Notes: generated by a model from the letters alone, not told the origin. Counted from the first letter of the stretch, positions 44,845 to 56,214 are shown. The stretch: DNA of 64,000 nucleotides from Bacteroidales bacterium (GCA_024400305.1 JAKSMX010000002.1:62001-126000); one strand, 5' to 3'. Numbers and translations are program-made.

Positions 44845-47361
44845 ATGAAAAATCTCTCTAAAATATTGGTTGTTGCATTGACATTGCTGATGATGTCGTG
44901 CGTGAAGTTTTCAAACACCGCAACTCAAAGTCTGAACAAAGGCTGGAACTTGAAGACCGATACGTTAAACATTGATTTACAAGTAGATGTGCCGTCGGTC
45001 GTTCAGACTGACTTGTTCGCCGCCGGACTCATTCCGCATCCGTATCTTGGAAAAGTCGAGCAGGATTTGCAGTGGATCCCGCAACGTAACTGGGATTATT
45101 CGTTGAATTTCAATGTCGATGAAAAAATATTTGAAAAAGACAACATTGACCTCGTTTTCGACGGTCTCGACACATACGCCGACGTGTGGCTCAACGGCGA
45201 GAAGATTCTGCACTCCGACAACATGTTCATGCGGTATTCAAAAGATGTTAAAAATCTTCTTAAAAAGAAAGACAACGAACTTGAAATCCGTTTCTATCCT
45301 TTTGATAAAGAACGCGATAGCTTGATTTTAACTTATCCGTTGCGTTTTCCGGAGAAGTACGCCGTGATGCGTAAATGCGGCTATCAGAACGGCTGGGACT
45401 GGGCACCGCGTTATCTCGACATCGGCATCTGGAAAGATGTCTCGCTTCAGGCCTGGTCAAACATGAAAATCGTCTCGGCCTCCGTTTTGACCGAAAATAT
45501 TGTTGATAATCAAGCTGAAATGAAAGTGAGGGTTGTCATCGAAAGCGATGTCGAACGTGAGGCTTCGTTGTTTGTGGAATACGGCGACACTCAAATCGGT
45601 TTTGCGGAAACACCAATAAAACCTGGTGAAAACGAGATTGTTTCCAAATTCAAAATCGAAAATCCGAAGTTATGGTGGCCTAACGAAATCGGCGCGCAAA
45701 ACATTATGACGTTCAAAATCAGCGTCGGCGATGCGAACAGTGTTGTCGCCACGGATCCTGTCATTGTGAGAACAGGCATCCGCAAGGTCGAATTGATTCA
45801 GGAGCCTGACAACATTGGCGCCTCTATGTTTTTCAGAATCAACGGGAAGGACGTTTTCGCGAAAGGCGCAAACTACATTCCTGAGGAGATGATGGTGTCG
45901 TGGATGACTAAAGATAAGACAATCAAGCTGTTGGCTGAATGCAAAAACTCGCATTTCAACATGCTGCGTGTCTGGGGCGGAGGAATTTATCCGCCGGATT
46001 TCTTCTTTGACGCCTGCGACAGCCTCGGCATCATGGTCTGGGAGGATTTCATGTACGCCGGCTCGACTTATCCTTATTCTGATGATTTTTTGAACAATGC
46101 GAAAGAAGAAGCCATTCAACAAGTGGTTCATTATCAGAATCATCCGTCGTTAGTGATGTGGTGCGGCAACAACGAGGTCAGCAACGGATATTACGATTGG
46201 GGCTGGCAGTCATCGATGAATTGGAGCGATGAAGACTATCTCGAAATGCGTCACGGAATGGACACTTTGTTTGAGGATATTTTGAGTCAAGTTGTTGATT
46301 ATTATGATAGTACAATTCCATATTTCCCAAGTTCGCCGAAATACGGCTGGGGTCATCAGCGGAGCCTGACCGAAGGCGACAGCCATTATTGGGGCGTGTG
46401 GTGGGGCGAGTATCCTTACGAGGTCTATCTTGAAAAGGTGGCGCGTTTCAACAGCGAGTACGGCTATCAGGCATATCCGAGCCTCTCGACTTTGAAGAAG
46501 ATTTCGCCTGAACTCGAATGGGATGTTCTCGACGCACATCAGAAACACGCAAGAGGTAAATATCTGATTGATAAGCATATAGCGAAATATATTTTCAATG
46601 ATACGTACCCGGCAACTGATAATAATATTGCTCGGTTGGTTTATTACAGCCAACTATCGCAGGCGTGGGGGATGGGTCTCGCAATTGAGGCGCACCGTGC
46701 GGCGAAGCCGGTCTGTATGGGAACGCTTTATTGGCAACTCAACGATGCCTGGCCTGTAATTAGTTGGTCTTCAATAGATTATTACGGAAACAAGAAGGCA
46801 TTTCATTGGAAATTGAAAAATCTGTACGCACCTATATTAATAGGTGTGCTTCCGACTGTCGATGGCAACTTCACGGTCTATGCAACTTCCGATTTGTATC
46901 GTGAAATCAATGGCGAGTTGGTTTTGAATGTCAAAGATTTTTCTGGAAATATTGTAAAAACTCATACTGAAAATGTGATAATTCCTGAAAACGGTTGCGT
47001 TCATCTTTCGCTTGACGTGAATGAATTTGCAAAGAATTTTGATAAGACAGCGACTTATATTGACATGCAACTTGTTGAAAATGAAAATGTTATTTCTGAA
47101 AAGATTCAATACCTCGCATATCCGAAAGATTTGAAACTTGAAAAAGTCGAACTCGTTCCTGAAGTTAAAATTGAAAATGGAATCGCGACTCTCGAATTTA
47201 CATCAAACACCTTGGTCAAAGACGTTTATGTTGAAAGTTCTGACGAAAACGGCGTGTTCTCCGACAATTTCTTCGACCTCCAGCCGAATGTTAAAAAGGT
47301 GATAACATTTACGACAATGGAAGAAAATCCGACGTTTAAAGTGATGATGCTCAATAAATAA
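44845..47361 (+). CDS. Beta-mannosidase-like GH2 lipoprotein
   Basis: An 838-aa lipoprotein (signal peptide with lipobox LLMMSC near residue 16). It has the GH2 layout: sugar-binding N-terminal domain (about 25-195, VPSVVQTDLFAAGLIPHPY is typical of beta-mannosidases), immunoglobulin-like domain, TIM barrel (about 300-620) and C-terminal beta domains. The acid/base Glu lies in MWCGNNEVSNGYYDWGW and the nucleophile Glu in RFNSEYGYQAYPS. It should remove terminal beta-mannose from oligosaccharides, acting at the membrane surface or in the periplasm. A TTG at 44839 also opens the frame, but the ATG at 44845 begins the signal peptide. Operon with cutC. Confidence 0.9.
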   Translation: MKNLSKILVVALTLLMMSCVKFSNTATQSLNKGWNLKTDTLNIDLQVDVPSVVQTDLFAAGLIPHPYLGKVEQDLQWIPQRNWDYSLNFNVDEKIFEKDNIDLVFDGLDTYADVWLNGEKILHSDNMFMRYSKDVKNLLKKKDNELEIRFYPFDKERDSLILTYPLRFPEKYAVMRKCGYQNGWDWAPRYLDIGIWKDVSLQAWSNMKIVSASVLTENIVDNQAEMKVRVVIESDVEREASLFVEYGDTQIGFAETPIKPGENEIVSKFKIENPKLWWPNEIGAQNIMTFKISVGDANSVVATDPVIVRTGIRKVELIQEPDNIGASMFFRINGKDVFAKGANYIPEEMMVSWMTKDKTIKLLAECKNSHFNMLRVWGGGIYPPDFFFDACDSLGIMVWEDFMYAGSTYPYSDDFLNNAKEEAIQQVVHYQNHPSLVMWCGNNEVSNGYYDWGWQSSMNWSDEDYLEMRHGMDTLFEDILSQVVDYYDSTIPYFPSSPKYGWGHQRSLTEGDSHYWGVWWGEYPYEVYLEKVARFNSEYGYQAYPSLSTLKKISPELEWDVLDAHQKHARGKYLIDKHIAKYIFNDTYPATDNNIARLVYYSQLSQAWGMGLAIEAHRAAKPVCMGTLYWQLNDAWPVISWSSIDYYGNKKAFHWKLKNLYAPILIGVLPTVDGNFTVYATSDLYREINGELVLNVKDFSGNIVKTHTENVIIPENGCVHLSLDVNEFAKNFDKTATYIDMQLVENENVISEKIQYLAYPKDLKLEKVELVPEVKIENGIATLEFTSNTLVKDVYVESSDENGVFSDNFFDLQPNVKKVITFTTMEENPTFKVMMLNK

Positions 47362-47436
47362 AGGCTGCTTTATGCTTTGAAAATATTATGAAAGCAGATT
47401 TAAGACGTACTAAAGTGCATAATAAGTTCACAATAG

Positions 47437-47772
47437 TTATTGTTCAAGTGACATAAAAGCTTTTCGGATTTGCGCCAAGGTCATATTTGAGATTTCGCTT
47501 TTGTCGTATATATCAACAAGTATGATGAATCCATCTTTGTGAGAGAAAATCTGATTGAGTGTGATGACACGTGCGCCGCCGCTCTTGCCTTTGCCTTTTG
47601 ATGTTATTGCCAACCTTATCTTGCGGAAACCATTGCCCAGCTCTATGCCTTGGTCAGGGTTCTCCTCTAGTGAAATCGCCAACTTCCCAAAATCAGTTTT
47701 CAGAGAATTGTATTTCTTGCAAAGTCTCTTGAAACTTTTTTGAAAATCAGATGTCGGAACAAATCGTATCAT
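47437..47772 (-). CDS. RelE-family toxin
   Basis: A 111-aa protein of the RelE/ParE fold, with the family beta-strand pattern LGNGFRKIRLAI...GARVITLNQIF and a C-terminal ISNMTLAQIRKAF. Toxins of this group cut mRNA on the ribosome or inhibit gyrase; which is unknown here. The gene starts within the last 4 bases of the antitoxin gene (ATGA), the usual toxin-antitoxin coupling. Confidence 0.85.
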   Translation of the reverse strand: MIRFVPTSDFQKSFKRLCKKYNSLKTDFGKLAISLEENPDQGIELGNGFRKIRLAITSKGKGKSGGARVITLNQIFSHKDGFIILVDIYDKSEISNMTLAQIRKAFMSLEQ

Positions 47773-47996
47773 AATATTTCCATCAATTCTTTCGCAGAAT
47801 ATGTCTTAGGGCTGGATGCTACGATTTTCTTCGCATTACGCGCGGCTTTTTTCATTCGTGCAATCATTTCCTCATTTCCAGCTGATTCTGTCAAAGCAGC
47901 TTTTTCAAACTTTATTTCTGGCATCGCGCTCAGACGCTGTATCAGGTCTCTGCCGAATGCCGTGCGTTCGTTGATTGTAATGTTGTATGTCGTCAT
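47769..47996 (-). CDS. Antitoxin of the RelE-type pair
   Basis: A 75-aa protein starting TTYNITINERTAFGRDLIQRL after the Met. The start region looks like a DNA-binding or dimerisation domain, and the C-terminus (AKKIVASSPKTYSAKELMEIL) is the kind of helical tail that masks the toxin. The frame extends to 48044, but the -7 box at 48022-48029 lies inside that stretch, so the ATG at 47996 is chosen. It overlaps the toxin gene by 4 bases and should repress their joint promoter. Confidence 0.8.
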   Translation of the reverse strand: MTTYNITINERTAFGRDLIQRLSAMPEIKFEKAALTESAGNEEMIARMKKAARNAKKIVASSPKTYSAKELMEIL

Positions 47997-48021
47997 AATT
48001 TTCTTTGTTTTTAATTTTCGG

Positions 48022-48029
48022 CAAAGATA
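48022..48029 (-). promoter_or_regulatory. -7 promoter box for the toxin-antitoxin operon
   Basis: On the minus strand this reads TATCTTTG, 25 bases before the antitoxin ATG at 47996. Confidence 0.65.
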
Positions 48030-48102
48030 CATATATTTCCACATTCAGAGGTTTGTCTGACGAATAATTTTTCCCAGTTTCCAACTTATGCAAAAAAATG
48101 CA

Positions 48103-49890
<1,788 letters not shown>

Positions 49891-49894
49891 GCCG

Positions 49895-49902
49895 CAAAAT
49901 TA
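49895..49902 (-). promoter_or_regulatory. -7 promoter box for lepA (leaderless spacing)
   Basis: On the minus strand this reads TAATTTTG then CGGC then ATG, placing the transcription start at or beside the start codon. Confidence 0.65.
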
Positions 49903-50242
49903 AGAAAAAATCGTTTTTGAAGGTTTTCTTTTTTCAAAAAATTCCATGTTTCATGGTTTCAATAGTTTCATGGTTTCACAATGAAACCTCTGAAACCCCT
50001 CCGAAATTTTTCAAAAAAACCTCTCACCGTATTGAAAAAATCCGTATTTTTTCCGCTGAAATGAAAAATGCACTTGCGAAATATTGTAACAATGAGGCTC
50101 TGATGTGTCAAAATGCGTCAGGGTGTTTACGAATTACCCCCTGTTTTGTAAATAGCTGTAAATAAATAATTTACTTTTATTTGTTTAATATCGCTGACCG
50201 CAAGTCTGGGGATTTTAATGTTTTCTGGTATCTGAAATTTAA

Positions 50243-50275
50243 GGGCTTCAAGGGGTTTCAAGACCTTGAAGCCCC
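50243..50275. repeat. Hairpin without a T run, in the 431-base gap before the small secreted protein
   Basis: GGGCTTCAAGG and CCTTGAAGCCC form perfect 11-bp arms around a 10-base loop. No T run follows, so it is not a clear terminator. The remainder of 49891-50321 is A/T-rich, with TTTCATGGTTTCA-type repeated words at 49940-50000, and I see no gene or full promoter in it. Confidence 0.7.
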
Positions 50276-50321
50276 TGTCGTATAAATAAATTAATGTGGA
50301 ATTTTTAAATGTTTAAAAAAA

Positions 50322-50597
50322 ATGAAAACAAAAAAGATCAGGATTGCGCTGGCGGCGGTGCTGCTGGCGCTGACGGTGTCCGGGGCGGATGCTTACGGGC
50401 AGAATGACAACTTCTTCTCTACCTGGAACGAGGGAGGAGACAGCAGAACTGAAGAAAATGGAACCGTAAATGCAAGTGGCGAAGCCTCATGGGGGGATGG
50501 TTTTCAAAATGCACCCGTTGGCGGCGGACTTCTGATACTCGCCGCGTCGGGCATGTGCTACGCTGGAATCAAGAGATTCAAGAAATCAAAAATTTAA
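50322..50597 (+). CDS. Small secreted protein with a C-terminal membrane anchor
   Basis: A 91-aa protein with a signal peptide (cut near ADAYG), a short polar middle rich in Asn, Glu, Gly and Ser (about 27-60), and a C-terminal tripartite tail: PVGGG, a hydrophobic stretch (LLILAASGMCYAGI) and basic residues (KRFKKSK). The P-x-G-x-G start and basic end look like a sorting or anchoring signal comparable in layout to PEP-CTERM-type tails, and similar tails occur on other Bacteroidales proteins. The mature domain is too short to suggest a function. It is followed 13 bases later by an Mfa-like lipoprotein gene and the two are probably co-transcribed. Confidence 0.78.
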   Translation: MKTKKIRIALAAVLLALTVSGADAYGQNDNFFSTWNEGGDSRTEENGTVNASGEASWGDGFQNAPVGGGLLILAASGMCYAGIKRFKKSKI

Positions 50598-50610
50598 AAA
50601 CCGAGGGAAA

Positions 50611-51459
50611 ATGAAAAAGGTATTACTTATGATTGTGGCTGCGCTGCTTCTTATGACGCAGTGCAGGAAAGATGAAATGCCGGCTGTGATGCCGGAGACA
50701 AACACCGTCAGGATGACCGTCACGGTTGGTTCGGGCAGCAAGACGGACATCAGTGAAACTGGCGGCATAGCATGGAGCAGCGGCGACAGGCTCTACGTGG
50801 GCAACGGCAGCAAGTGCATCGGATGCCTTGATATAGAACAAAGTGACACCGGCCAAGCCACAGCTAATTTCAGCGGCAAAGTTGATTTGACTGGCGTGGC
50901 CGACGGGCAGGAGTTCGGATTCTTCTACCTCGGCAATTGCAATTCAATCGATTGGAATCCCCAAAATACTGTTGAAGGTTTCCAATATACTGTTGAAACT
51001 GAACCATGGTCGAATGCGACGAGTGCGACCGTCGTTTTTTCTGGACAAAGCGGTAAACTTGATGAATTAGAAAAATTCCACATCGGCTACGGCGATGGCA
51101 ATTTGAAAGAAGTGGTAAATGAAACTGGCAAAGTCACGATTTCAGGAATTGTGTCAATGGAGAGCAAGGTTGCTCTGGTGCAATTCAATTTCACGAAAGA
51201 CAATGATGATCCGGTGACAGTGAGCGGCATTTACGACAAAATGACGGTGAATTTCAATGGCTCATTCGTGGGCAGCTACAAAGATGGAAAAACCGGAACG
51301 TTCACCCTCAACAATAATGAGGCGTACGTTATGCTTGTTCCGACTACTACTGTTACTGAATTGAAACTTTTTTATCATAATAAAACAAGATTGGTGACTT
51401 TCAACGAAGGCATAGAAGAGAACAAATTCTACAAGGTATCGGTTGACTTCAAAAAATAA
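50611..51459 (+). CDS. Mfa-like/fimbrillin-family lipoprotein
   Basis: A 282-aa lipoprotein with lipobox LLMTQC (Cys near residue 18), followed by VRMTVTVGSGSKTDISETGGIAWSSGDRLYV, split here as the typical Mfa-like opening in which a lysine-threonine-rich turn precedes a WxxGD motif. The remainder is beta-rich and ends KFYKVSVDFKK, the usual last strand. The family contains pilus and surface-adhesin subunits of Bacteroidales. It is encoded with the small anchored protein upstream. The role (adhesion, pilus subunit or other) cannot be decided. Confidence 0.78.
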   Translation: MKKVLLMIVAALLLMTQCRKDEMPAVMPETNTVRMTVTVGSGSKTDISETGGIAWSSGDRLYVGNGSKCIGCLDIEQSDTGQATANFSGKVDLTGVADGQEFGFFYLGNCNSIDWNPQNTVEGFQYTVETEPWSNATSATVVFSGQSGKLDELEKFHIGYGDGNLKEVVNETGKVTISGIVSMESKVALVQFNFTKDNDDPVTVSGIYDKMTVNFNGSFVGSYKDGKTGTFTLNNNEAYVMLVPTTTVTELKLFYHNKTRLVTFNEGIEENKFYKVSVDFKK

Positions 51460-51570
51460 CCGTAAGCTGCATCACAGAATACGTTGCTGAAGGCAGCGCC
51501 TGTCCAGGTGCGTGCGGCAGCGTTACGTGCATCTCCGCCCGAGTGGAGAGGAGATAGACAATTCAAGAGA

Positions 51571-51601
51571 AGGCCTCACTTAATGGTGAGGCCTTTTTTT
51601 T
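51571..51601 (+). terminator. Intrinsic terminator after the Mfa-like gene
   Basis: AGGCCTCAC and GTGAGGCCT form perfect 9-bp arms around TTAATG, followed by eight T. The 110 bases between the gene and this hairpin contain nothing recognisable. Confidence 0.9.
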
Positions 51602-51765
51602 GGCTTCGATGACCGCCAGGGCAAGGAGGTTGAGGAGACAGAGCGTTTCCCCGGCAATATCGGCAACGTGCTGATAAACGGCACGCAGTTTCCGCACAAC
51701 CGAATCCATGACCTGTTTGACAGCGAATCTCAATCTGGGTGGCGCATTGACGAAGCAAGGAGTTT
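51602..51765 (+). pseudogene. Start-less coding-like remnant
   Basis: Directly after the terminator a 55-codon open stretch without a start codon reads like genuine protein: GFDDRQGKEVEETERFPGNI, then GNVLINGTQFPHNRIHDLFD and SESQSGWRIDEARS. It has balanced codon use and runs into the convergent symporter gene, where it must be meaningless. I do not recognise the family. It may be the 3' end of a gene cut off by rearrangement, or chance. Confidence 0.35.
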
Positions 51766-52989
51766 TCAGATAACTTCAATTGGTTTGCCGCTGTCTTTCT
51801 CTTTCGTCCAGGCATCCACGATCATCATCAGGGCTCCGTCGCCGCACACGTTGACGGCTGTCCCGAGGCTGTCGAGCGCGATGCTCAGCGTGACCGTGAT
51901 GGCGATCATGTCGGTGTTGAAACCGAGCATCACCTCAATCATTCCGACGGCGGCCATGATGACACCGCCCGGTATGCCCGGCGCGGCCAGCACGGTTATG
52001 GAGAATATCATGATGAATCCGAGATACTGCATTGTGGTATATGGCATGTCGAACATCAACATCGTGGCGACGGTAATCGCCACCGTCCTGACAGCGGCGC
52101 CGCTAAGGTGAATGTTGGCGCACATCGGGATGACGAAGTTGACGACGTTTTTGCGCGCACCCATTTTCTCGGCGCAACGCAGCGTCACCGGGAGTGTCGC
52201 CGCTGACGACGATGATGCGAGTGCTGTTATCAACGCCGGGAACATGGTCTTCAATAACTTAAATGGATTTCTGTGGCTCACGAGGCCGGCGATGACATAC
52301 TGCGCGAGAAGCACCACGATGAAGAGAATCACCATGACGACAATCACCTTTATATATACGTGCGTCACCATTTTCATCTCGCCCGAGACCTGCATTTTCA
52401 TGAACATCCCGAAGATGTAAAAAGGCAGAAGTGGAAGCACAACCTTTGTTATTATCATCATCACGACGTCGCGAAGCTCGTTGACTAAGCCTTTTATCAC
52501 GGGCATACTGAATTTCAATATCGCCAGGCCGAACATGAAGCTGAGCAGCAGGGCCGACATCGTGTCCATTATCGGCGGGAAGGCGAATGTGAAATACGGC
52601 GCGAGGTCTTCGGCAGGGATGACTCCTTCCATCGTGCCGCCAGCTCCGGCTTTCATCGTGACTAATTTCGGGAAGACAATGTCGCTCACGCCATACGTGA
52701 ACATCCCGGCGAGGACGGTCGATACGTATGCCAGCGAAACGGTGATTACCAGCATCTTGCCGGCTCCGTTGCCGGTGTCGGCGATGGCGACTGTGACAAG
52801 CGCCAGGATGAGCAGCGGCACCGTGAAGCTGAGGAGCGACGAGAATATCGCATTAAATGTCGTAAAGATTCTGACAAACCACAGCGGCACGAATGTCCCG
52901 AATGCGATTCCGAGGGCGATCATCGCGATGACAGCCCAAATCAGGTTGCCGGAGAAAAATTTCCAGATTTTCAAAAGAGTCTCTTTCAT
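51766..52989 (-). CDS. Dicarboxylate/amino acid:cation symporter (SDF family)
   Basis: A 407-aa membrane protein of the sodium/proton-dicarboxylate symporter family. About eight membrane segments and two re-entrant loops are visible; the serine-rich hairpin reads ALASSSSAATLPVTL, followed by VNFVIPMCANIHLSGAA and GIPGGVIMAAVGMI, the substrate-binding TM7-HP2 region. Substrates of the family are glutamate, aspartate, serine or C4-dicarboxylates. It follows the alanine/glycine symporter gene by 7 bases and forms an amino-acid uptake operon with it. Confidence 0.93.
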   Translation of the reverse strand: MKETLLKIWKFFSGNLIWAVIAMIALGIAFGTFVPLWFVRIFTTFNAIFSSLLSFTVPLLILALVTVAIADTGNGAGKMLVITVSLAYVSTVLAGMFTYGVSDIVFPKLVTMKAGAGGTMEGVIPAEDLAPYFTFAFPPIMDTMSALLLSFMFGLAILKFSMPVIKGLVNELRDVVMMIITKVVLPLLPFYIFGMFMKMQVSGEMKMVTHVYIKVIVVMVILFIVVLLAQYVIAGLVSHRNPFKLLKTMFPALITALASSSSAATLPVTLRCAEKMGARKNVVNFVIPMCANIHLSGAAVRTVAITVATMLMFDMPYTTMQYLGFIMIFSITVLAAPGIPGGVIMAAVGMIEVMLGFNTDMIAITVTLSIALDSLGTAVNVCGDGALMMIVDAWTKEKDSGKPIEVI

Positions 52990-52996
52990 TTTATTT

Positions 52997-54445
52997 TTAT
53001 TTTTTATGTTTCCAGAAGTCGGCGTTCTTGATGTTCAAATCATCAGGGTCAAAAACAGGCTCTTTGCCTTCTTTCTCTTGCTTTTCGTAGGAACGGAGGC
53101 AGCGGAACACGATTGGTGACAGCAGCAGTATCGCAATGATGTTTATCCATGCCATCATGCCGACGCCGATGTCGGCGAGGTTCCAGATGGTGCCGGCTTC
53201 AATGACGGTGCCTAAGAACACCATGATGATGATGACTGCGCGGAAGATGTTGATTACGAGATGTTCATGTCTGCCTTTGCGAAACAGATATGAGATGTTG
53301 GTTTCGGAATTGTAGTAATACGCCAGCACTGTCGTGAATGCGAAGAACAGCAGCGCTATCGAAATGACGATTCCTGCGGCGTAGTCACCTGTCAGTGTGG
53401 CGACGGCCGATGTGGTGTACGACACATCCGGCTCGCCGAGTCCGGCGGTGGGGGAGTGGAAAATGATGTTGCCCTGCGGGTCGATGACGTTGTAGGTCTG
53501 GCATGCCAAGATCATGACGGCTGTTGCCGTGCAGACCATCAGGGTGTCGATATATACCGAAAACGCCTGGACGAGACCTTGTTTCACTGGGTGTGACACG
53601 TTTGCGGAAGCAGAGACGATGGCGCCCGAGCCTTGTCCTGCCTCGTTGGAGTACAGCCCGCGTTTCACGCCCATGGAGATGGTCCAGCCCATGATGCCTG
53701 CGAACGCCTCGTTGAACCCGAAGGCGCTTCTTATCATGTTTGAAAATGCCGCCGGCACTTCGGAAGCGTTGACGATCAAAATCACTATCGAGAGTGTTAT
53801 GTATCCTATCGCCATGAAAGGTGTCACGATCTCCGCAATCTTGGCGATTCGCTTCACGCCGCCGATGATTATCAGCGCCAAAAGCACTGCCAATACGACA
53901 CCTACAATCCACTTTTCAACTCCGAACGTGTTGTGAAATGATGTCGCAATCCCGTTTGATTGTATTTGTGGCGACAGGAAGCCGAGTCCGATGACGGCGG
54001 CGACGGCGAAAACCGTGGCGAACACTTTGGAGTGGAGTCCTTTCTCGATGTAATAGGCCGGACCGCCACGGAACTGCCCGTCGTGCTCGCTTTTGAAGAC
54101 CTGTGCCAATGTCGATTCCGCGAATGCAGTGGAAGCCCCGAAGAACGCCACGATCCACATCCACACTATCGCGCCCGGCCCGCCGAACCCGATGGCGGTG
54201 GCCACTCCCATGATGTTGCCCGTGCCGACTCGCCCCGACAAGGCCATGGCGAAAGCCTGAAACGACGTAACGCCGTCTTTTTTGTTCTTGTTCTCGGATG
54301 AGAAAAGCAGACGCACCATCGTTTTCAGACGCCTTATCTGCACAAAACGCAACCCGAACGAAAAATACAAGCCTGTTATGAGGCATAAAATGACCAATGC
54401 CGGACTCCAAATCCAACCGCAAATTAAATCTATTGCATGACTCAT
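52997..54445 (-). CDS. Alanine/glycine:cation symporter (AGCS family)
   Basis: A 482-aa integral membrane protein with about ten to eleven membrane segments. Family signatures are FQAFAMALSGRVGTGNIMGVATAI near residue 65, GPGAIVWMWIVAFFGAST and NEAGQGSGAIVSASANVSHPVKQGL near residue 270. AGCS carriers import alanine or glycine with sodium. The C-terminus is a charged cytoplasmic tail. It is the first gene of a two-gene operon with the SDF symporter. Its promoter is about 90 bases upstream; the leader has a small TCATCA/TGATGA hairpin but no glycine riboswitch that I can recognise. Confidence 0.94.
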   Translation of the reverse strand: MSHAIDLICGWIWSPALVILCLITGLYFSFGLRFVQIRRLKTMVRLLFSSENKNKKDGVTSFQAFAMALSGRVGTGNIMGVATAIGFGGPGAIVWMWIVAFFGASTAFAESTLAQVFKSEHDGQFRGGPAYYIEKGLHSKVFATVFAVAAVIGLGFLSPQIQSNGIATSFHNTFGVEKWIVGVVLAVLLALIIIGGVKRIAKIAEIVTPFMAIGYITLSIVILIVNASEVPAAFSNMIRSAFGFNEAFAGIMGWTISMGVKRGLYSNEAGQGSGAIVSASANVSHPVKQGLVQAFSVYIDTLMVCTATAVMILACQTYNVIDPQGNIIFHSPTAGLGEPDVSYTTSAVATLTGDYAAGIVISIALLFFAFTTVLAYYYNSETNISYLFRKGRHEHLVINIFRAVIIIMVFLGTVIEAGTIWNLADIGVGMMAWINIIAILLLSPIVFRCLRSYEKQEKEGKEPVFDPDDLNIKNADFWKHKK

Positions 54446-54534
54446 CTTGTTGATCTATAAAACGTTACTTTAAGTTTTTCCATTATGTTCCCCGCACTTG
54501 TCATCATCTTGGTGATGAAAGGGATTTCAAGCCG

Positions 54535-54542
54535 CAAATTTA
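54535..54542 (-). promoter_or_regulatory. -7 promoter box for the symporter operon
   Basis: On the minus strand this reads TAAATTTG, 90 bases before the AGCS start codon. Confidence 0.55.
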
Positions 54543-54608
54543 CGTAATTTTTCAAATAATATGATTATAAAAATGAGGTGATTTTCCGTTTAATTGGAAA
54601 ATAAATGT

Positions 54609-54616
54609 TATCTTTG
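54609..54616 (+). promoter_or_regulatory. -7 promoter box for cysS
   Basis: TATCTTTG, 16 bases before the ATG at 54633. It lies within the longer frame that opens with a TTG at 54594. Confidence 0.7.
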
Positions 54617-54632
54617 CAAAAATTTTTCAAAA

Positions 54633-56123
54633 ATGGAAAACGCATTATATATTTACAATAGCTTGAAGAGAATTAAGGAGCCGTTCCGCCCGATTCACGA
54701 AGGTCATGTGGGAATGTACGTCTGCGGCCCGACCGTCTATGGCGACGCACATCTCGGTCACGCCCGTCCGGCAATAACTTTCGATCTGGTTTTCAGATAC
54801 TTGAAACATCTCGGATATAAAGTCCGCTACGTCCGCAACATCACCGATGTCGGGCATCTCGAACATGACGCCGATGAAGGCGAGGACAAAATCGCGAAGA
54901 AAGCCCGCCTCGAAGACCTCGAACCGATGGAAGTGGCCCAGTATTACACCGTCAGATACCATCAGGCGATGGACAGGCTCAATGTTCTCCGTCCTTCAAT
55001 CGAACCTCACGCCTCCGGCCATATCATCGAGCAGATTGCCATGATACAGAAGATTTTAGATGCTGGTTTTGCTTACGTTGAGAATGGTTCGGTTTATTTT
55101 GACATCAAGAAATACAGCGAGAAATATCATTACGGCATCCTTTCGGGAAGAAACATCGAGGAGATGCTCAACAACACGCGCGAACTCGCCGGACAGAGCG
55201 AGAAGCACAACCAGATTGACTTCGCCCTGTGGAAGAAGGCCGAGCCGAAACACATCATGCGCTGGCCTTCGCCGTGGAGCGACGGCTTCCCGGGCTGGCA
55301 CATGGAATGCTCGGCGATGGGCTGCAAATACCTCGGCGAGGAGTTCGACATCCACGGCGGCGGCATGGATCTCATGTTCCCGCACCACGAGTCGGAGATA
55401 GCGCAGTCGATGGCCGCCAACGGCAAGGCGCCGGTGCGCTACTGGATGCATAACAACATGATTACCATAGCGGGACAGAAGATGGGCAAGTCGCTCGGCA
55501 ACTTCATCACACTGCCGGAGTTCTTCGCCGGAAGCCACAAGAACGCGAAAGGCGAGGAGATGCTTGCACAGCCTTACAGCCCGATGACGATACGTTTCTT
55601 CATCCTTCAGGCGCAGTACCGTAGCACCGTCGATTTCTCCAACGAGGCGCTTCAGGCCGCCGAGAAAGGCTACAAACGTCTCATGGAAGCCGTTGATCTC
55701 CTCGAAAGACTTTCGGCCACTGACGGAGCGGAAGACCTTGGCGTTCAGAAGATTATGGATGCGTGCTACGATGCGATGAACGACGATTTCAACAGTCCAA
55801 TCGTGATAGCGAACCTCTTCGAGGCAGCCCGCATCATCAATTCCGTCAAGGACGGTCACTCGAAGATTAATCCGGCTGAACTTGACCTTTTGAAGAAGCT
55901 CATACAGACATTCGTGTTTGACATTCTCGGTCTCGTGAAGGCTGACGGCGGCAATGACGACAACGGCATCGTTGACGGTCTGATGAACACCATCATCGAC
56001 ATCAGGAAGGAAGCCCGCGCGAAGAAAGACTGGGCGACATCCGACCTCATCCGCGACAAGCTCGCCGCCCTTGACATCGTTCTGAAAGACGGAAAAGAGG
56101 GGACGACGTGGTCTCGCAAATAG
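54633..56123 (+). CDS. cysS: Cysteinyl-tRNA synthetase
   Basis: A 496-aa class I aminoacyl-tRNA synthetase. Zinc-ligand cysteine and start of the Rossmann fold are in [19 protein letters not shown], where HLGH is the HIGH motif; further zinc ligands are in [23 protein letters not shown] and HHESE, and the KMSKS equivalent is [11 protein letters not shown]. The C-terminal DALR-like anticodon domain follows. Length is normal. The frame is open from a TTG at 54594, but the promoter box at 54609 and the conserved N-terminus place the start at 54633. The TAG stop is the first word of the left repeat around the four-helix-bundle pseudogene. Confidence 0.96.
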   Translation: MENALYIYNSLKRIKEPFRPIHEGHVGMYVCGPTVYGDAHLGHARPAITFDLVFRYLKHLGYKVRYVRNITDVGHLEHDADEGEDKIAKKARLEDLEPMEVAQYYTVRYHQAMDRLNVLRPSIEPHASGHIIEQIAMIQKILDAGFAYVENGSVYFDIKKYSEKYHYGILSGRNIEEMLNNTRELAGQSEKHNQIDFALWKKAEPKHIMRWPSPWSDGFPGWHMECSAMGCKYLGEEFDIHGGGMDLMFPHHESEIAQSMAANGKAPVRYWMHNNMITIAGQKMGKSLGNFITLPEFFAGSHKNAKGEEMLAQPYSPMTIRFFILQAQYRSTVDFSNEALQAAEKGYKRLMEAVDLLERLSATDGAEDLGVQKIMDACYDAMNDDFNSPIVIANLFEAARIINSVKDGHSKINPAELDLLKKLIQTFVFDILGLVKADGGNDDNGIVDGLMNTIIDIRKEARAKKDWATSDLIRDKLAALDIVLKDGKEGTTWSRK

Positions 56124-56156
56124 TCTTTAGTCTTTAGTTGTTAGTCTTTAGTTATC
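56121..56156 (+). repeat. Left TAGTCTTTAG repeat of the four-helix-bundle unit
   Basis: TAGTCTTTAGTCTTTAGTTG and TTAGTCTTTAGTTATCAG are near-tandem words whose reverse complement recurs at 56598-56635. The first three bases are the cysS stop codon. Confidence 0.75.
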
Positions 56157-56214
56157 AGATGCTGATGAAACTGAAGGCTAACAACTGATTTTAATAAATT
56201 CAAAAACTAAAAAT

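Noticed and set aside
54446..54534. Glycine riboswitch before the alanine/glycine symporter
   Set aside because: The leader is under 90 bases and lacks the conserved glycine aptamer core; only a small TCATCA/TGATGA hairpin is seen.
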